A stretch of DNA of 59,006 bases from JAVBNF01 sp031551725 (GTDB lineage: Bacteria > Bacteroidota > Bacteroidia > Bacteroidales > P3), in contig JAVBNF010000060.1 in assembly GCA_031551725.1 (NCBI GenBank), forward strand, positions 1 to 59,006, written 5' to 3'. Positions within the stretch are counted from its first letter, which is position 1. Each line of letters begins with the position of its first letter. Below, one piece after another: positions 17,033 through 25,269 of the stretch. Under the pieces are notes generated by a model. It was given only the letters and a program-made list of their open reading frames with translations. It did not search any database and had not been told where the DNA came from. A program made the position numbers and the translations under genes.

Positions 17033-18928
17033 TTAATCCTGGAGGCAACGCACAGAAAAGAGGTAAGCAGTCTTACTGTCGCGGCCCCGGCTCACTGTGG
17101 TATGACTCCAGAAAAATTTGCGATACCATGCGTCTGGAGAACTGTGTGCAGAAGCACTCCAAAAGAAGGCATACGTGCCTTGCTGAATGAAGTTGTTGTA
17201 ATATTGGCCGGCAGCAAGAACTGAAAATCCGTAGACATCCTCGGAAGTTCCTCCTGAAGAAAAGCATGCTTTTAATTTCTGACCAGCCACATTCCCTCCC
17301 CAACCTACATTCGAATAATGTGTTAGAGTGCCTCCAAATTGAGCTTCCACTGCATTTAACATAGTTCCCCATTCTTTATCTGTAGGAACATGCCAACCTT
17401 GAGGACAAATACCTCTTTGTTGACCGGTAGCATTATCTACAATTTGGTTATTGGCCGTTGCGGGACTGCCACTCGAATAAAGTGCTGTATTAACCGTACC
17501 TGTTGTACCATCCAACAACATCGTCGTAGCCCATGGATAAAGTGCGCCCTCATTGGTACAATTGGAGGCAATATTGCCATAACAAAGATAGCCTGTGGTA
17601 GAATTTGCAATGGCTGGACACGAGTATCCCGGTTGCGTACAACCGGTAAAATTAAGGTTTTTAGCAAACCACGTTTTCCCGTCGGGCATCACAACAGTGG
17701 GATAAACCTTACCGTCGCGAGGATCGGTGAAAGTAGCCAACGAACTACTTGAACTTACATTTTGCAATAATCGAAATTCAAAAAACTGTGTATCCAATTT
17801 ACAATAATTAGGATTGGTACCGGCAATTTTTATTGTAAAGGCTTGATTGTCTGCAGCCGCTGAAAGGCCTTGCAGACTTAATGTAATCCGTGTTGAAGAA
17901 ATTGTCGGATTTGAAACAAAACTCACACCGTTAATTGGAAGCCCTTCGTACGAAACGGAATATGTCCATGTGCCCGTGGATAGTGCCGGAGAAAGTGTAA
18001 AATTGAAAACCCTGTCTTTAGTTGTTTCGCTAAATTCAATTGTATCAAAACGGTATCTGACAGTTTCCAAAGCACAGCCTTCGGTATTGGGAACAACCGT
18101 CAAAAGCATGTTGGAAGATTCTTTACATTCACCTTCTATGCATCTTACCGAGAGCGCATCCGAAGTGGGTTGAGAAGCGTTTCTTGCAATTGCACTGCTG
18201 GAAAAGCTACGGGAAACAGCAGCAGTTCCGTTTCCCGAACTTGTCCAAAAAAAGGCTTTCGATGTGCGATCGGAATAAATTCCCGTATTCACCCGATAGC
18301 CTGCATTGAGAACCAAAAGACTTGAATAATCATTATTTAATTGTGTGGACAAAGCCGTCCACTCTCCATCAGATGGCAAATGCCAGCCATCGGGACAAAC
18401 GCCTTGTTCGCCCGGAGTAGAATAAACATTGGCTGTGCCTTGATTTTGTCCGTAAGCCGTCCAAAACGGATACAAACAACCCTCATATTCACAGCGTAAA
18501 GGATCGGCTTGCGAAGAGTTTGTTGTATTGGGTGATGTTGGAAATGGTCCGGGACCGGGACAATAATACGTTCTTTGTAAATTCGTTCCCGGAGCAGCGA
18601 TATTGGAAGTCACCGTTACACCATTGTAACCCCTATATCCAAACACCGGATTATCCAAACCCCTGCGATACCGCAGGTTTTCCACCATCCAGCGTTTGCC
18701 GTCAGGCATGAGAACGGTTTTGTAGGTTTGGCCGTCGCGCGGGTCGGTGAAATCGGGGGCGAGGGTTTGGGCGAAAGTCGGCAGAAATGCAAAAATGCAG
18801 AATTGCAGAAAAATCCATCGGGCAAACCGTAGGGGCAGACCCACGTGTCTACCCTTGTTCGATGGGCGAACACGTGGGTTCGCCCCTACAGCCGCAGCCG
18901 ATAATTGTAAATCGTAATTTGTTTTCAT
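17033..18928 (-). CDS. FISUMP-domain surface/secreted protein (paralogue)
   Basis: 631 residues, paralogous to the protein at 2-1993. After MKTNYDLQL the N-region is encoded by palindromic repeats (18832-18886) and the signal peptide core (FLQFCIFAFLPTFAQ) by TCTGCATT-type repeats. Two FISUMP domains follow (about 60-275 and 400-631), each with DPRDG, MPDGK.W, GCLYPFW or GALYPW, GWH.P.D.EW and a closing SVRC, joined by an Ig-like linker. It lies inside a cluster of inverted repeats. The C-terminal domains of the two paralogues differ most just before SVRC. Function is unknown; the surface or secreted location is inferred. Confidence 0.9.
   Translation of the reverse strand: MKTNYDLQLSAAAVGANPRVRPSNKGRHVGLPLRFARWIFLQFCIFAFLPTFAQTLAPDFTDPRDGQTYKTVLMPDGKRWMVENLRYRRGLDNPVFGYRGYNGVTVTSNIAAPGTNLQRTYYCPGPGPFPTSPNTTNSSQADPLRCEYEGCLYPFWTAYGQNQGTANVYSTPGEQGVCPDGWHLPSDGEWTALSTQLNNDYSSLLVLNAGYRVNTGIYSDRTSKAFFWTSSGNGTAAVSRSFSSSAIARNASQPTSDALSVRCIEGECKESSNMLLTVVPNTEGCALETVRYRFDTIEFSETTKDRVFNFTLSPALSTGTWTYSVSYEGLPINGVSFVSNPTISSTRITLSLQGLSAAADNQAFTIKIAGTNPNYCKLDTQFFEFRLLQNVSSSSSLATFTDPRDGKVYPTVVMPDGKTWFAKNLNFTGCTQPGYSCPAIANSTTGYLCYGNIASNCTNEGALYPWATTMLLDGTTGTVNTALYSSGSPATANNQIVDNATGQQRGICPQGWHVPTDKEWGTMLNAVEAQFGGTLTHYSNVGWGGNVAGQKLKACFSSGGTSEDVYGFSVLAAGQYYNNFIQQGTYAFFWSASAHSSPDAWYRKFFWSHTTVSRGRDSKTAYLFSVRCLQD
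18784..18886. repeat. Repeat mosaic coding for the FISUMP leader
   Basis: From right to left: hairpin GGGCGAAC...GTTCGCCC (18864-18886), hairpin GGGCAGAC...GTCTACCC (18832-18854), then ATTTTTGCATTTCTGC-type tandem units (18784-18812). The minus-strand translation stays open throughout. The same mosaic is at 1-97. Confidence 0.75.
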
Positions 18929-18964
18929 GTTGTGTAGTATTTAATTGTTAATCATTTTCCATCA

Positions 18965-18979
18965 AGCCCCGAAGGGGCT
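18965..18979. repeat. AGCCCCGAAGGGGCT hairpin upstream of the FISUMP gene
   Basis: Six-base-pair GC-rich stem with a 3-nt loop, 37 bp upstream of the start codon and inside the probable 5' leader. No T-tract follows. The gene-free stretch 18929-19363 otherwise holds the promoter box at 19206-19213, the repeat at 19243-19344 and AT-rich sequence with no ORF that I can support. Confidence 0.45.
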
Positions 18980-19205
18980 GTATGCAAATAAAAAAGGCGC
19001 GAGTTGAATTTCTTATTTTAACAGAGGTACCGCTAAGAACCACGAATGAAATAAGAACACAACCCACGCCGGGACACAGCATGAGCGCATTGCTATTAAA
19101 TTCCTCATTCTTGAAAATTAGCGGTTTTCTGTTAAAGAATTTAAGCTTACGCTTTTTTTATTTATGTTTAATTAGTTTTCTATATTTTTTGTTTTATAAT
19201 TTCGA

Positions 19206-19213
19206 CAAAGATA
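19206..19213 (-). promoter_or_regulatory. Possible promoter -7 box for the second FISUMP gene
   Basis: The minus strand reads TATCTTTG. It would give a leader of about 270 nt. No good -33 element is seen. Confidence 0.4.
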
Positions 19214-19242
19214 AAAAATATTTTTGAATTTGTGAAATAAAA

Positions 19243-19344
19243 CCGCGTAAATCTGCGAAATTTTAAAAATCTGCGATAAACCGAGCCGCAGGCGAGCTCA
19301 TGAGCCGATAGGCGAAAAGTAGTCAGCGAAGCTGACCATACGCA
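19243..19344. repeat. Right member of the inverted repeat pair around the FISUMP gene
   Basis: CCGCGTAAATCTGCGAAATT and GTCAGCGAAGCTGACC are the reverse complement of blocks at 16740-16803. About 40 extra bases (including GAGCTCATGAGC) separate the two blocks here. Confidence 0.75.
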
Positions 19345-19363
19345 TAGTGTCACCGCGCAATCC

Positions 19364-22297
19364 CTATTCCCGCACCCACCGTCCCGGAATATCTTTAAAC
19401 AAAAGAATTCCTGTTAACAGCATCATCAAAAACAATACGCCGAGATTGAAATAAAATGTTGGGATGCGCCAATTGCCAAGGATTTTCACATGGCTGTAAA
19501 ATGCAGCACGTCCGCAATGATTTTCGGGGTCTAAATAGATGGCGCCGATTTTGGGTACGATATGCTTGCCGCGAATGGCGCAGAGTTTCGTTGCCGAGGT
19601 GTTTAAAACCAGTTTCTCAATGGCCGTGTTGTGACTTGCGTTTTTCAATTCGCTCAACGCTTCCGCACTGTGTTGTTTGCGAAAAGCAACTACTTTACGA
19701 TCCAGAGCCACTGTGTATTTGTATGAACGCAGGTTTAAAATCGAATCTGCTTCCGCAAAATATCTTTGCAAAGAAGTGTATAGATTTTCATTGTATGATT
19801 TTGCAAAAATGGCATCTTTTTGTGCAAACAAAGGCAATCCAGAAACCTCTGCTACGCATGGCAAATTGTAGCGGATAAGCTCGAATTTTTCATCGAAAGG
19901 AGCATCTTTTTTCACAAATTTATCACGCGCCGTTTCCCATGCAGCATCCAATTGATATACGAAAACGCTTTGATAATATTGGCTTACAAATTTCTCGCGT
20001 TCGGCATCGAAAAACAAACGTTGATAATTGTTGTTCGAAAATTCTTCCACCACCAACGCCTCAAATGCCCAGCGCGACGGGATTACATCACCTAAAACGG
20101 GCACTAAATTATGATGCGCTTTGGCGTTTAAATCTTCAAATTTTACCACCAATCCGCACAATAAGATCTGCGGAATAAGTAGGAGAGGGATGGAAATATA
20201 AATGGCAACAATCGAATTTAATGTTTGTGAAAGCAATAATCCCGTTAAATTCGCAAGAAATGCAACCGCAAACAAAATCAACCACCATGAGAGAAATAAA
20301 TCGTGAATGCCGATAATGGCATTGCCAACCAAGATAAACAAAGCTGTTTGAACGATCGATAATCCGAATAAAAACACGATTTTCGACCATAAATAACTTC
20401 CGCGGTTCAATTGCAGAAAGCGCTCGCGTTTCAATAAAGCCCGGTCTTTGATGATTTCTTCGGCGCTCACGCTCATTCCCAAAAACGTAGCCACAATAAT
20501 GGCCATGAAAATATACGAAACCAGATTTTTATTTTCCAACAAACTGTAGCCGTCTTCGCCCGCATAGCGCGTGAGCAAAGCCACAATCAAAGCCAGCAAA
20601 GGAGCCTCCAGCAAGGCGATGAACAAGTATTGACGATTGGCGATTTTGGTTTTGATATTTCGTTGTAAAAAAATCAAAAATTGGTTGAGCACCGAAGGCT
20701 TGTGTTGTTTATTTTCAGGCAAATTCTGTTTTTCCGTCGATGGAAATTTACCGCGATTTGTTTCATATGCACGGTTCCATTCCTGCGGCGAAATCTTACG
20801 TACATCCGTGAGAGAACCGTTATCATCAATCATTTTTTCATCGATGATATTCAGCACAATTTCCGGATTTACGTTTCCACAATTCACGCAAGTGCTAACA
20901 TTTTCATCGGCATAAAAAGCATGTTGTTTGAAATACGTAATGGCTTCGATCGGATTGCCGTCGTATACCGGATAGCCGCCTTTGTCCAACAGCCACAAGC
21001 GGTCGAACAGTTTATAAATATCCGACGAAGGCTGATGGATATTCACCACCACCAAGCGTCCGCGATAGGTTTGTTCTTTTAGTAAGTTGATAACTTTTTC
21101 GGAATCGGAAGAAGACAAACCGGACGTGGGTTCATCAAGAAAAAGCACGGCCGGTTCGCGAATTAATTCGAGCGCGATATTCAGGCGTTTGCGTTGTCCG
21201 CCGCTGATGGTTTTGTTGAGCGGAGAGCCGACCACCAGATTTTTTACAGGTATCAGACCTAAATCCGACAAAACGTCATCAATCTTTTTATTGATCTCAT
21301 CGTTGCTCATGCCTGCAAAACAAAGGCGCGACGTGTACCAAAGATTTTGATAAACCGTAAGTTCTTCAATCAACAAATCATCTTGAGGAACAAAACCAAT
21401 TAAACCGCGCACAGTGGGATGATTGATCGGATAACCGTTGATTTCCACACTTCCGCTTTGAGGAGGCAGATTTCCGTTGAGTAAACTTAATAATGTCGTT
21501 TTTCCAACGCCGCTGCCGCCCATAATAGCAACAAGGTCGCCGCTATTTAACGTAAACGAAAAATTATGAAGTCCGTTGTCGCTGTTTTTAAAACGGAAAT
21601 TGATGTTGCGTCCTGTAAGTTGGATATGGGTTTTGTGTTGTCCGTCTTCAAAGGCTTCGCGGATATTGGTAAAATAAATCGGCGGCGTTTGCGGGCCTTT
21701 GAGCACGCTGCTTTGTTCCCACATCATGAAGATGCCGGGTGCAACGGGAACGTCGTTCATAAATAGTTCTGCATTTCCATAATAGGAAAATACATATTTA
21801 TTCAGATTTTTAATCTGCATAACACGCAAACGGCCTTTGAATCCGGGGAACAGATTTTGTTCTTCCGAAAAAATCTTCACGTTGGAAGAAGGTGTTTCGG
21901 TTACAAAAGCGTCGAAATCATTGAATAATTCATCATCTAAATGAAATATTTTTGCAATGTTTTGAAAAACCGAAAATGTTTCTTTGTAGCCATTTGGATT
22001 AATGGCTGTAAACTCCATCAAACGTAGCAACATCAAGACTTGGTCGGAGTACAGCACTTTGTTTTGAATGTTTTTACAAATATGATCAATGATTTCGTCT
22101 TCGTTGATATTGGGTAACGTTTCATACAAATCGCGTAAATCGTTATATAATGCCACATAATTATCTGTAGAGCGGATGCCGAAAAACCGCTTCAAATATG
22201 TTGAAATCAGTTTTTCTGATTCTGCACGGTCGTTTTTGGCCAGCGTTCCGCAGAGGGCAAAAAGGTTGGTAAGGGCACTAAGTATAAGGTCGTTCAT
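19364..22297 (-). CDS. ABCG-type ABC transporter with an extra N-terminal helical domain
   Basis: 977 residues. The first about 120 residues are helical (LFALCGTLAKNDRAESEKLI) and look TerB/DjlA-like, though this is only a resemblance. A linker leads to an ABC ATPase domain with Walker A GGSGVGKTT (about 262), signature SGGQRKR and Walker B LFLDEPTSGL. It is followed by a CxxC pair (CVNCGN), which could bind metal, and an ABC2-type membrane domain of six or so segments. A long extracytoplasmic-like region sits before the last segment, and the protein ends in GILLFKDIPGRW. The domain order ATPase-then-permease in one chain is that of eukaryotic White/ABCG half-transporters. The substrate is unknown. 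It is followed by the FISUMP repeats. Confidence 0.85.
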   Translation of the reverse strand: MNDLILSALTNLFALCGTLAKNDRAESEKLISTYLKRFFGIRSTDNYVALYNDLRDLYETLPNINEDEIIDHICKNIQNKVLYSDQVLMLLRLMEFTAINPNGYKETFSVFQNIAKIFHLDDELFNDFDAFVTETPSSNVKIFSEEQNLFPGFKGRLRVMQIKNLNKYVFSYYGNAELFMNDVPVAPGIFMMWEQSSVLKGPQTPPIYFTNIREAFEDGQHKTHIQLTGRNINFRFKNSDNGLHNFSFTLNSGDLVAIMGGSGVGKTTLLSLLNGNLPPQSGSVEINGYPINHPTVRGLIGFVPQDDLLIEELTVYQNLWYTSRLCFAGMSNDEINKKIDDVLSDLGLIPVKNLVVGSPLNKTISGGQRKRLNIALELIREPAVLFLDEPTSGLSSSDSEKVINLLKEQTYRGRLVVVNIHQPSSDIYKLFDRLWLLDKGGYPVYDGNPIEAITYFKQHAFYADENVSTCVNCGNVNPEIVLNIIDEKMIDDNGSLTDVRKISPQEWNRAYETNRGKFPSTEKQNLPENKQHKPSVLNQFLIFLQRNIKTKIANRQYLFIALLEAPLLALIVALLTRYAGEDGYSLLENKNLVSYIFMAIIVATFLGMSVSAEEIIKDRALLKRERFLQLNRGSYLWSKIVFLFGLSIVQTALFILVGNAIIGIHDLFLSWWLILFAVAFLANLTGLLLSQTLNSIVAIYISIPLLLIPQILLCGLVVKFEDLNAKAHHNLVPVLGDVIPSRWAFEALVVEEFSNNNYQRLFFDAEREKFVSQYYQSVFVYQLDAAWETARDKFVKKDAPFDEKFELIRYNLPCVAEVSGLPLFAQKDAIFAKSYNENLYTSLQRYFAEADSILNLRSYKYTVALDRKVVAFRKQHSAEALSELKNASHNTAIEKLVLNTSATKLCAIRGKHIVPKIGAIYLDPENHCGRAAFYSHVKILGNWRIPTFYFNLGVLFLMMLLTGILLFKDIPGRWVRE

Positions 22298-22309
22298 GAA
22301 TACTGTTTG

Positions 22310-23056
22310 TTAAATGGACTTCTTACCATGTTTTAGAAGTTCTAAAGCCAAATGATGAGCTTTAGTGCAAGGGCATTGTTCATGATATGGAGTATTATTA
22401 ACATTATGGATGTCCTCTAGTGTTTTAGCACGCGAGATAGCATTTTCTATTTTATTTTCAATTTCTTTACGAACAATGTTTCTAAAATTATTTTTCGATT
22501 TTAAATCTCTTTTATAGTTGAAAGATGGATGTTTAAGAGCATCTTGTAGATCTTTATTGTTACTTGGGAGATTTTTGAAAATATCAGTGAGACGTGTATA
22601 ATAATATTCTCTATGTTTGGTATCTTCGGATACATCAACATCCTCGAAATGTAATAATATCCATAACTCAAAGGCATCATTGCTCCATGCAACATTAATA
22701 CCATTGCTTTGTGCAGATTTAATAGATTCATTAAATTCAATATCATTCATCGCTTGATCACTCTGACCACTTTGATCACGATCATATACGCACCAAACAA
22801 ATATATCGCTGTCTAAAGACATAAGTGTATCGCCATTATATTTTTTAATACCTTTATCACAACAATAGTTAATGGTATTTTTTATGTTTTTAAATCCATT
22901 TTTCTGATTTCCGATAGGATTTATTTTTATTAAATCTGTTTCAAAAAATTTAAAATATTCTGGTTCACAAATAGCGTCTTCACAAAAAATAATAAAAGTA
23001 GGAAACTTATCAGCATCTCTGACAGTCTCTGTTTTTAGCTCCCACGGTTTTTGCAT
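22310..23056 (-). CDS. rloB: RloB-like protein (AbiLii-type effector candidate)
   Basis: 248 residues from ATG 23056; a TTG at 23065 is possible but weaker. It fits the RloB/AbiLii family (PF13707): an early glutamate in IFCED/EPEYFKFF, the acidic motif VYDRDQS (about 90), then NDAFELWILLHFED, the hallmark of the family. The acidic residues are arranged as in Toprim-type nucleases. It lies directly after the ATPase gene rloA, is AT-rich relative to its neighbours, and is near tRNA-Leu. Family members work with an RloA-type ATPase in phage abortive infection; that role here is inferred. Confidence 0.85.
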   Translation of the reverse strand: MQKPWELKTETVRDADKFPTFIIFCEDAICEPEYFKFFETDLIKINPIGNQKNGFKNIKNTINYCCDKGIKKYNGDTLMSLDSDIFVWCVYDRDQSGQSDQAMNDIEFNESIKSAQSNGINVAWSNDAFELWILLHFEDVDVSEDTKHREYYYTRLTDIFKNLPSNNKDLQDALKHPSFNYKRDLKSKNNFRNIVRKEIENKIENAISRAKTLEDIHNVNNTPYHEQCPCTKAHHLALELLKHGKKSI

Positions 23057-23061
23057 ATTAA

Positions 23062-24300
23062 TCAATTATTGGAAGTATTATATTTAAAAAAGGGAAGTGC
23101 ACCATAGAAACCTGCTAAATATTGTTTAGCAAAATCAGCATCATTTCGAATTCCTTTTAGATCGGCTAAAGAATATAAACGCGTAGCTTCTTGTTCGTCT
23201 TTTTCTGTAAAGTAAAATTGATCGCGTCTCATTAAACTTGGGGTTAATAAGTTGGTGTCATGGCTAGAGAACAGGAATTGAATGTTTTTCTTGTTTATCT
23301 CGGGGGTGTTAAACAATTCAATAAGTTTGATGACTAATGATGGATGAAAATTACTATCAAGTTCATCTAAAATCATAATACCAGATTTTAGCACATGGAA
23401 TGATTTATATAATAAACCGGCGAGGTCGAAGAATTTTTTAGTCCCATCAGATTCATTTTCATATAAGTTTAATCTAACATTCGGAAAACTTGCTTTAGCA
23501 AGATCTATTTTGTTTTGAGGGAAAATATCATCTTCATTAAAATCGTCATCTTTGTTTAATTTGATGTCAGCATAATGCAAGCCGAATTTCGAAAATAAAT
23601 CCAATAAATTCTGTTTGTCATTTTCAATAGCATGAATAGTATTGTATCTATAGAAATCCAGACCTTTAGAGAAAGTATTAGCAATCCGTCCGCTGATTTC
23701 CTCCCAAATATCCATGCATATTCCTTTTTCGTAGGATGCAATGTGAGTTAATAATAGAGTATGTTTGTGTTTTAATTCAGGAATCTTTAATCCTTCAATA
23801 TTGATCGTTGTCTTTAAATCTTCGCGTGTGAAATAGTTTGTTTGATTTCTTTCTTTTGGTCCAAAAAGCCATTCATTCGTAATAATTTCACGACTATCAT
23901 CTGCATTATTTTTGTTTGTGTTCTTTTTTACAGTGAAACCATACCGATATTTTTTCCCCTCTAATAACAAAACTATTTGAAAAAAACTTTCTGTTTGTTC
24001 CGCATTCTCTTGATAAATGAAAGGATCGGCAAGTTTCTCTAAGCGAGATTTGGGGCTTGGCAGTGTCCCTACCGCTCTGGAAAAATAATCTAAAGCCCTA
24101 ATTATATTACTTTTTCCACTAGCATTAGCTCCATAAATGCCGATCGTTCTTAATAGTTTAATCTCACCACAATTTATAATATTGTTCGTATCAACCTCTG
24201 GATATTTATCTTTATTACTATCAAGTTTTGTAGCGACAAAACTAATAGTTTGTAGTTCTTTTATAGAGCGAAAATTTTTTACACTAAACTCTATGATCAT
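23062..24300 (-). CDS. rloA: AAA15-type ATPase, RloA-like (AbiLi-type sensor candidate)
   Basis: 412 residues of the COG1106 SMC/RecF-like ATPase family. N-terminal FSVKNFRSI precedes Walker A GANASGKSNII (about 60). A C-terminal ILDELDSNFHPSL gives Walker B plus D-loop, and SSHDTNLL gives the switch histidine. Paired with an RloB-like gene 5 bp downstream, this is the architecture of the AbiL/RloAB anti-phage system. It has its own promoter (24327-24356) and low GC, and sits between a housekeeping transporter and a tRNA, all consistent with horizontal acquisition. Confidence 0.88.
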   Translation of the reverse strand: MIIEFSVKNFRSIKELQTISFVATKLDSNKDKYPEVDTNNIINCGEIKLLRTIGIYGANASGKSNIIRALDYFSRAVGTLPSPKSRLEKLADPFIYQENAEQTESFFQIVLLLEGKKYRYGFTVKKNTNKNNADDSREIITNEWLFGPKERNQTNYFTREDLKTTINIEGLKIPELKHKHTLLLTHIASYEKGICMDIWEEISGRIANTFSKGLDFYRYNTIHAIENDKQNLLDLFSKFGLHYADIKLNKDDDFNEDDIFPQNKIDLAKASFPNVRLNLYENESDGTKKFFDLAGLLYKSFHVLKSGIMILDELDSNFHPSLVIKLIELFNTPEINKKNIQFLFSSHDTNLLTPSLMRRDQFYFTEKDEQEATRLYSLADLKGIRNDADFAKQYLAGFYGALPFFKYNTSNN

Positions 24301-24326
24301 TTTTTGTTGTTTTTGTTTGTTTTTTG

Positions 24327-24356
24327 CAAATATAAGAAAAATATAAATAGGAGCAA
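24327..24356 (-). promoter_or_regulatory. rloA promoter (TTG-N19-TATATTTG)
   Basis: On the minus strand, TTG at 24356-24354, 19 bp spacer, then TATATTTG at 24334-24327. It lies 26 bp before the ATG. Confidence 0.65.
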
Positions 24357-24433
24357 TGATTTTTTATGTAAATTTGATGTTTTTGTGCAAATTTATATTT
24401 TGTAGATGCGGGGACAAGACTTGCAAAAGAGAT

Positions 24434-24466
24434 AAAAAAATAGAGACGCGATTAATCGCGTCTCCA
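24434..24466 (-). terminator. tRNA-Leu terminator formed by a palindromic element
   Basis: TAGAGACGCGATT and AATCGCGTCTCCA form a near-perfect 26-bp palindrome, followed on the minus strand by a run of seven T. It begins 4 bp after the tRNA 3' end. It is a diverged member of the 28-bp family found in miaA, metH and mutS. Confidence 0.75.
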
Positions 24467-24470
24467 CAAG

Positions 24471-24554
24471 TACCCGGGATCGGGATCGAACCGATACGAG
24501 TTTAACCTCACTGGTGTTTGAGACCAGCGCGTCTACCAATTCCGCCACCCGGGC
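24471..24554 (-). tRNA. tRNA-Leu (anticodon CAA)
   Basis: 84 nt on the minus strand. Acceptor stem GCCCGGG pairs with CCCGGGT, discriminator A. The D-arm has GGTAGACGCG. The anticodon arm CTGGT-CTCAAAC-ACCAG gives CAA (reads UUG), then a long variable arm typical of class II tRNAs and T-arm GGTTCGATCC. CCA is not encoded. A palindromic terminator and a promoter flank it. Confidence 0.97.
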
Positions 24555-24569
24555 AATTGAATTGGAGTG

Positions 24570-24600
24570 CAAAGGTAGAAATTTTTTTTGAATTTACAAA
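24570..24600 (-). promoter_or_regulatory. tRNA-Leu promoter (TTTG-N19-TACCTTTG)
   Basis: On the minus strand TTTG (24600-24597), 19-bp spacer and TACCTTTG (24577-24570) form a canonical Bacteroidota promoter 15 bp before the tRNA. It overlaps the 3' end of the gap after upp. Confidence 0.8.
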
Positions 24601-24601
24601 A

Positions 24602-25258
24602 TTAATGTTGTAATTTTTCGCCGAAAGCCAAATCACCGGCATCCCCAAGGCCCGGAACAATATAGGATTGTGCTGTTAATTCTTCATCAATAGCTCCGAC
24701 CCATAAAGTATATTCTTCTTCGGGAATGTGCTGTTTGATATAATCGACACCGGCAGCCGAGGCAATGGCAGATACGATATGCGTGTGTTTTGGTTTGCCG
24801 TTTTTAATCAATTCGCGGTAAGTTACAATCATCGAAGCGCCGGTAGCAAGCATCGGATCGCATAAGATCAGGGTTTTATCTTCAATCGAAGGACAAGACA
24901 CATAATTCAGACAGATCATAAAATTACCAACTTCATCGTGTTTGCGATAAGCGGAAATAAAACCGCTGTCGGAATGATCAAACATTTCCAAGATTCCTTC
25001 ATGCATCGGAATCCCGGCGCGTAAAATAGAACAAATCAATGGAAACTCTTTTGCCAACTGCATTTCTTTACTACCCAGCGGAGTTTGCACTTCAACCAAT
25101 TCGTGTTCCAGGGTTTTGCTAATTTCATAAGCAAAAATCTGTCCGATGCGCTGCATGTTTTTGCGAAAACGCATGCGGTCGCCTTGCACCTCGCAGTTGC
25201 GGATTTCGGAAATGTACTGATTGAAAACAGAGCTTTGAAGTTCCAAATTGTGAATCAT
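24602..25258 (-). CDS. upp: Uracil phosphoribosyltransferase
   Basis: Salvage enzyme that makes UMP from uracil and PRPP. 218 residues. The PRPP-binding loop is LILCDPMLATGASM, and the C-terminal uracil-binding region has YIVPGLGDAGDLAFG. An internal SILRAGIPMHEG is typical. It lies 11 bp downstream of mutS2 on the same strand and is probably co-transcribed with it. Confidence 0.96.
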   Translation of the reverse strand: MIHNLELQSSVFNQYISEIRNCEVQGDRMRFRKNMQRIGQIFAYEISKTLEHELVEVQTPLGSKEMQLAKEFPLICSILRAGIPMHEGILEMFDHSDSGFISAYRKHDEVGNFMICLNYVSCPSIEDKTLILCDPMLATGASMIVTYRELIKNGKPKHTHIVSAIASAAGVDYIKQHIPEEEYTLWVGAIDEELTAQSYIVPGLGDAGDLAFGEKLQH

Positions 25259-25269
25259 GATGCGAAATT

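Noticed and set aside
22310..24300. PARIS (AriA/AriB) system
   Set aside because: The ATPase is similar, but the partner has the NDAFELWILLHFED hallmark of RloB rather than the DUF4435 pattern of AriB. RloA/RloB fits better.
24471..24554. Integration site duplication of tRNA-Leu
   Set aside because: I found no second copy of the tRNA 3' end near the RloA/RloB genes, and no integrase.
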